A program made the translations under genes and the position numbers. Shown here piece after piece: positions 58,947-64,000 of a stretch of DNA of 64,000 bases. Below the pieces are notes generated by a model. It worked only from the letters and a program-made list of their open reading frames with translations. It was not told the origin of the DNA and made no database searches. Position 1 is the stretch's first letter. Every line of letters begins with the position of its first letter. This DNA is from Axinella damicornis (lineage: Eukaryota > Porifera > Demospongiae > Axinellida > Axinellidae): the NCBI GenBank assembly GCA_963931865.1, contig OZ007506.1, positions 18,449,853 to 18,513,852 on the forward strand, given 5' to 3'.

Positions 58947-61900
58947 CTACTTTGCAGTTGATGCCCCAGTATTGAGAATCACCAGCACATCTTTAAAACT
59001 GGGTCTGGCCTGTGGTACATGTAAACAGATAGCATCATCACAAGATCACAGGCCACTGCCACCTCTAGCTAGTGTTGATTGTTTGCAATCTGTGACCTGC
59101 TGAGCAAAAACTACCAGTTTTCTGTTCACCAAACCAGGAGCTCACAACAAGACCAACTTAGCATTATAACGATAGAACACTGCTGGTATAGGCGTACCCT
59201 GCATTTTGAAAAAAATAATCGAGCTTCCTTAGACCTTGCCACGGAGTTAATTTCAAAGCAACTGTTCACCTGGTTGCCGAGATACAGCTCAAAATGCACA
59301 CACATAGTCCAGATTATCTACTGAAGCAAGCAACAAAGCAAAATTCCACAATCACCTTTGCAGCGTCATCTCAGCACTACATGAGTGGCTACCCACACAA
59401 TCGAAGCGTGACACTCAATACGAAATGTGACCCGACTATATACACTGCACGATTTAGTTGCCTTGCATTATGGACTCAGCAATCCATTTTGTAGGATGTG
59501 GTCCCACTTGCAAATCCATTCACACAACCCAATCCTTGCCCAAATCAGGAGCGCATCAGGGGCGGATACAGGATTTATGAAAGGGGGGGCACTATAATTA
59601 TATTAAATGCTACCGGAGGTAGTGCATAGAGGCGCGTGCGCGGAAAAAAAAATTTGCCTTCATTTTTCATTTCTCAGGATGGGCTCTCATGGCACCTTCG
59701 CGCTTTGCACTGCAAGTTCCAGATGTACGAGGATTGCAGGTCCCAGGGCCGCCATGAGCTTCTTCCTTGCTCAAATTTCACTCACGAACGTAATACGTAC
59801 GTACACGGAGAGGTATACTAGATCGTGGTCTCGTTCCCAAGCCGTTCGGTTTCAGGCAACGCATGGCATTGCGAGCTGAGGAGGCCAGGCCAGGAGTTGC
59901 AACGTAGCGGCAGCAAGTTAGTAAGGAGGAAAATAAAGTGATGAAGAAGCAAAAGGGGGGGGGGGGGGGGCACCGGCCCCCGGTGCCCCCCCCCCTAGAT
60001 CCGCCCCTGCGCATGAGCCGCCGAAGGCAACAAAGGAGCGTGCAACTTCAGTGCCATCAAAATACAAATTAGTTACGTACTTCCGCGTTTTGAAATAGAT
60101 CGGGTACGTCATAACTTTTCTGGTGGCAGTTTTATTCGCGTGCAAGCCTTCAGGGGCGTCCTGACCACTCGCTGGTTCCCTGCCTGTTTCGCTCTTGCAA
60201 ACTTCAGCACGGTCATGCTCCGCTGAATAGCGCGTCTCATGGGAGAACCCACCTGGCCTGATGCATAGAAATGTTGCGGGGAGATACTGCCTAGGCCTGA
60301 AGCTGAAGTTTCCCTCTAGCACGACCCTCGGATCGGCGTGGACTTCCTTCTTCAAACTGAACTCGCTTCGCTTGAGGTAGCTCACTCTCGATGTCACTGC
60401 TAGTATGCTTCGCCATTGCGGGTGGCTCTGTCAAAACGATGCTAGCTGTTGCCACATGCACATTCCATATATTATGAGTCACATGCACTGTATGGCGTCA
60501 CGCAACGTTTAAATGAGCTTCAGCTTTCCAAATATGGAAGTCATTGCTACTACGGATTTGTATTTCGATGGCACTCGCGAGTACTCGCGAGTTACACATA
60601 CACTCCTGCCCAAATATAGTCAGCTTTCCATAGCAACAGGTACTAGCTGGAGATGTGGTTTCTTATTTATGTGCCATTGGAAGTCTGAACTGAGAACCGT
60701 TTTCGTCCCCAGCACAAGTTGACTCTGTATCTGATTCATTCTGACTGTCACAAGCTGTTTTCCATTGGAGCATTGAGCTTCGTTTCAACTTCTTTGTTGC
60801 TGGTAAGTCAGAAGTGGCTACAGCCCCTTGTAGCCCCCCCCCCCCCCCCTTCCCCCCTGGATCCGCCCCTGGAAACGTCGCTGTGTACAAGAGCCTGCAT
60901 GTGGGGGAGGAGTTCCTGTAGAGCCACATGCTGGTTTGTGAATAAAATTATAGCATAAGCACTGTTAGACCAGTGCTGTTACGTATCGTAGTTGGTGCTC
61001 CTTCTCAATATGGGCTCCTTACTACTCAGCTGGTCACCAAGATATAATGCAATGACATTGTAACAAGTTACACATCAACAATTTTTTTCTGGGTTCTCTC
61101 ATAGACACCTGACTCACAATTGTTTATGGTTAGCTATGTACGTACCTTTGCTTCCATCTGCCAGCAGTCAGTTAGCAGTTTTGCTAAATAGGTCTCACAC
61201 GTCTTAGGAATTGGTGGGTGCTGCAGTAACCAGTGAGTGCCAGAGAGTCAAGAATAACACATGCAACTATACTAAAAGATTACCATGAAGTTACCTGCTG
61301 TGTCACAAACTACCCATTTCACCTGGTATTATACCCTATATAGGCTGTCTTGGTTTTAGCATGCACCCAGACATTGTGTATTCAGCAATATAAAAGTGCA
61401 TGGCTGCCCACACAATTACAATATATTACAAGTAGCTTCGCTCGCTTCGCTCGCTCAGCTACTTCCCCCCTCGTTCGCCTACGTGTCAGTAATCTGGTGC
61501 CGGACAGCTCTCTGTGCAGAGCTGCTGCTCCCTGATTGCATCCGCTTCAGCTGCTGCTCCACGTTTGCATCCGCTTTAGCTGCTGCTTGCCGCTCACGTC
61601 CACGTCAGCTGCTGCTCTCGATTGCGTCCATTTCAACTGCTCCTCGATTGCGTCCATTTCAACTGCTGCTCCCCGATTGCATGCGTCTGCTTCAACTGCA
61701 TGCTCCCCGACTGCATCCGCTTCGACTGCTGCTCCCCGCCGGCTGTTCTGGAAGATTCCAGCCCAATGTCTCGAACATTCTTCGCAGAGTTCGAGGTTCA
61801 GTGAATTATTGAAGTACAAACGTCGCGCGTCACTAGTCTGGTCCCGCCTCACGGACATCCCACTTCCGTTACACACACACACAGACACACGGTTAAAATG

Positions 61901-63584
61901 TATTGATACATGTACATAAAAACAAATGTGACCTGGCTATGGTGCACAATCAGTTGCAAGTGAGAACTTTAATGATACGGAGAAATTTAAAATCCAGAAA
62001 TTTGAGTTTGAACACCTACCTCTCCTGCCATAACTCTAGGCATCACCATGAATGGGGGTTTAACATCCGAAAATGGCAGTTCCTGCGTCACGAGTTCCCA
62101 GACAAAAATTCCATATGAATACACATCGCATGACTTAGAAACCGGAACTCCTTCCATCATCTGAAGACGATGAGGCAACAGGTTATGATACTAATTGTAC
62201 CTCAAGAATGGATATGGGTAATTCCAAATCAATTCAGCAAAAATTTGCAAGTTTTCTACTGGAATATATTCCAGTAGAAAATTTAGCAAACAGGCTTTTA
62301 GGTCTAGTCATGTTGTCACAAAGCAGAGATGAAAATTTGCTGGTGAACACGTGCTCAAAGGCACAGGTCAGATACATAGAAATAGAATATTGCCAATTCA
62401 TAATGCAATTGTGAAAGATGTTACCAAAAACAATAACTGTTTTGAGTATCCATTGTGCAGTACCATACAAAATTACTTGAATTGGCCTACAGAGATTCTG
62501 ACTACACTGCTGTGATCACTATCATGTACTGACCTGAACGTAAAAAGTTGGTGCTGAAACTCACCTTGGTGGTGGAGATATGAGCGTTTTGTCTCGCCAT
62601 TGGCCGCCATTGCTCGAGCACTCTTCTGATGGCAGTACCGTTTCTAGGAAAGGCACACGACATTCACTGATGCTTACATGCCGAAACTCACCGTGCTGGC
62701 GAAGTTGTGAGCGCTGTAACAATTTCTTGTCTTCCCTTTGGCTGCCGCGCACCATTGCTAGCAATCGCACATCGACTGAGCGTGGGTGCCATGTGGCATG
62801 CGCGTAAATTGGAATGAGCTGCAATACCTAGCTTGCACTACCAGCCCGGTTGCAACGGCTGCTACCAGGAGTGCGGTTGCCCCTCAAAAAACTACAGCAG
62901 CAAGATGCACCTCTTGTATGGAAGATTAACAACCAGATGTACATGCATGTACAGATTTGCTAACTCATTGTGCAGTACCATGTGCATAGCCAAATGCCTC
63001 AAGGTCACTGCACTAAAACCAGATATACACACTAAAGGAAAAGCCAGAGGAGGTTGGACATGCATATATACTTAGGACATGGAACTGAGGAATAATACTC
63101 GCCAGTGACTGATTGAAAGATGTCTAGGCCTGACCTGAGACCAATCAGAACAGTGAGTGGAGTGCACATTTACACCATACTTTTGTTTTTTTTAATTGCA
63201 TTCCACAGTACATAAATGTACATGTGCTCATAAGTTGTCCATGGTTGAGTTTCTCATGGGGATCAGGTTGGGCTCAGGCATCTTATGTCGATATGGACTC
63301 CCTGGGGCTGGCAAAGCTTTATTGCCCAACTCCAGAAATTCCTCAATTCAGTATAGGACCACACCCAACCTCCTCTGAGGAGAAGCTCTGCATGTGAACT
63401 ATAATTCTTCACTCTGGCGGAATCCATCCAGGTCTAATAGGATCAAATCACCTCCCTAATATTACAATGTGTTAGCCGAGTGTCTACTGCCTCCCACCTC
63501 TGGAGCCATCCAGGCGTAAGTCCCAATGATCGTCGTTTGCTTCACAGTTTGTTCCAGCATCCGAGCCGAGCCAAGGTCGCAGAT
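58947..63584 (-). CDS. ZAK/MLK-like protein kinase, C-terminal half (5' partial)
   Basis: Four minus-strand exons: 63584-63498, 62160-62020, 61220-61146, 59009-58947, all phase 0, giving 121 residues and a TAG stop. They read as the activation segment and C-lobe of a tyrosine-kinase-like Ser/Thr kinase. Exon 1 has ICDLGSA (DLG in place of DFG) and GTYAWMAPE. Exon 2 has PVSKSCDVYSYGIFVWELVT and LPF. Exon 3 has PPIPKTCETYLAKLLTDCW. Exon 4 has ARPSFKDVL and then a stop 12 codons later. The spacing and PVSxxCDxYSYG match MAP3K20 (ZAK) best; MLK and TAK1 relatives are alternatives. The ATP-binding lobe and HRD loop must lie beyond 64000. ZAK's leucine zipper and SAM domain are absent after exon 4 unless alternative splicing skips it. 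Confidence 0.78.
59557..60009. mobile_element. Non-autonomous element with CAGGGGCGGAT ends (hAT-like termini)
   Basis: CAGGGGCGGATACAGG at the left end and TAGATCCGCCCCTG at the right end are inverted repeats. Flanks share CGCAT (59552-59556 and 60010-60014). A G-run and a C-run hairpin lie next to the ends. CAGGG termini recall hAT elements, but the 8-bp duplication typical of hAT is not seen. A lone right end (GGATCCGCCCCTGG) also occurs near 60859. It lies in the last intron of the kinase gene. Confidence 0.55.
61435..61760. repeat. Degenerate 25-35 bp tandem array (CTGCTGCTCC units)
   Basis: Units around TTCAACTGCTGCTCCCCGAT with TGCATCCGCTTC recur about eight times. It resembles the repeat at 20690-20890. 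The open frames through it on both strands are repetitive and not a gene. Confidence 0.65.
62560..62890. repeat. Dispersed repeat, inverted copy of the 57500 family
   Basis: Contains GCTTACATGCCGAAACTCAC and GGAGTGCGGTTGCCCCTC, the reverse complements of blocks at 57500-57700. It lies in the kinase intron between exons 63498 and 62160. Confidence 0.6.
63044..63380. mobile_element. Second copy of the GAGGAGGTTGG MITE
   Basis: AGAGGAGGTTGGACATGC at the left and CACACCCAACCTCCTCTG at the right, 337 bp apart, related to 45130-45600. It lies in the kinase intron. Confidence 0.5.
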
Positions 63585-64000
63585 CTGAAGCCCAAAACAA
63601 CATGATAAGCTTAGGCTGGGCCTTACACACAAGTTCAAGGTTATGTCACAATGCATCAAAGGTGTGCTGCCAAAAGGGGGGAGAGGATAACTTATAAAAA
63701 GATGACAGAACACCACATGTTACTTCCCACACTCACTGTAACGTCACAATAGATTCACTTACTTTGCTGTGACTGGTCAACAATATACTATTTAATATTA
63801 CCAACTAATTTACACAGCATTGCCTATCTAGAGGCATGGTATACATGTAGCATCTTCGTGGATGCACAGGGGCTCAATAGCAAGGTATACATATCAGGTA
63901 CATGTAGTCATATACACACCAAGTATTGAATTGGTTGAAGAACATCACCATTTCGTTTGAAAAGTTCTGCCATTTGTCAATTATGTGCATGATGCTCATG
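63585..64000. other. Intron upstream of the first visible kinase exon
   Basis: No exon with an HRD catalytic loop could be read on the minus strand here. The sequence is AT-rich with TACATGTA motifs. The preceding kinase exon is presumably beyond the window. Confidence 0.5.

Noticed and set aside
60116..60420. Minus-strand frames with Ser/Glu/Arg-rich start near 60488-59918
   Set aside because: Composition suggests a mobile-element fragment, but no transposase or zinc-finger motif could be identified, so no function is claimed.
61547..61888. 113-codon minus-strand frame with GAAVEADA-type units
   Set aside because: Tandem-repeat translation, no start or splice support.
63920..63990. Possible upstream kinase exon on the minus strand (ELFKRNGDVLQPIQYL)
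   Set aside because: It could resemble a helix-D region, but no HRD exon lies between it and 63584, so it does not fit the kinase order.

Overview
The window is animal (metazoan) genomic DNA. Genes are split by many short introns with ordinary GT-AG splice sites, and the families are animal or ciliate-lineage ones: myosin VI, SAP18, a BK-type potassium channel, phosphatidylinositol synthase and CFAP298. The introns are crowded with small fold-back and MITE-like repeats. An early-branching marine invertebrate fits best; I lean towards a sponge or cnidarian, but this is inference and the sequence does not prove it. No bacterial operons, CRISPR arrays or phage-like genes are visible.

Layout. 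(1) 292-11440, plus strand: 3' part of a large signalling gene with DH (RhoGEF), PH, RA-like and RhoGAP domains and a very long disordered tail in one 3-kb last exon; the 5' end lies outside the window. (2) 12201-13775, minus strand: complete SAP18, four exons, 157 residues. (3) 13979-34845, plus strand: complete myosin VI, 33 exons, 1259 residues by my reconstruction, with all exon phases consistent. It shares a 203-bp head-to-head promoter with SAP18. (4) 38579-41569, plus strand: a BK (Slo1-like) channel in one uninterrupted 996-codon exon. (5) 42070-48211, plus strand: complete CDIPT (phosphatidylinositol synthase), six exons, 221 residues, including one GC-AG intron. (6) 51168-51239, plus strand: tRNA-His(GTG). 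(7) 51550-58094, plus strand: complete CFAP298, six exons, 287 residues. (8) 58947-63584, minus strand: four exons covering the C-terminal half of a ZAK/MLK-like protein kinase that stops directly after the kinase fold; its 5' end is outside the window.

The genes do not form a pathway. They are housekeeping or cell-biology genes placed side by side: Rho signalling, Sin3/splicing cofactor, actin minus-end motor, K+ channel, phospholipid synthesis, dynein-arm assembly and a kinase. The most notable protein-level observations are a myosin VI motor that lacks the family-specific insert-1, a BK channel with tryptophan at the position of the main S4 gating arginine and an apparently dismantled Mg2+ site, and a putative kinase ending right after its catalytic domain.

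The most notable DNA-level observation is a family of very short palindromic insertions with AGCCTCGTTCCCAGG-type ends. One copy has an exact 11-bp and another an exact 13-bp target-site duplication. Several other MITE families, inverted hexamer arrays, a LINE 3' remnant and long microsatellites occur mostly in introns.
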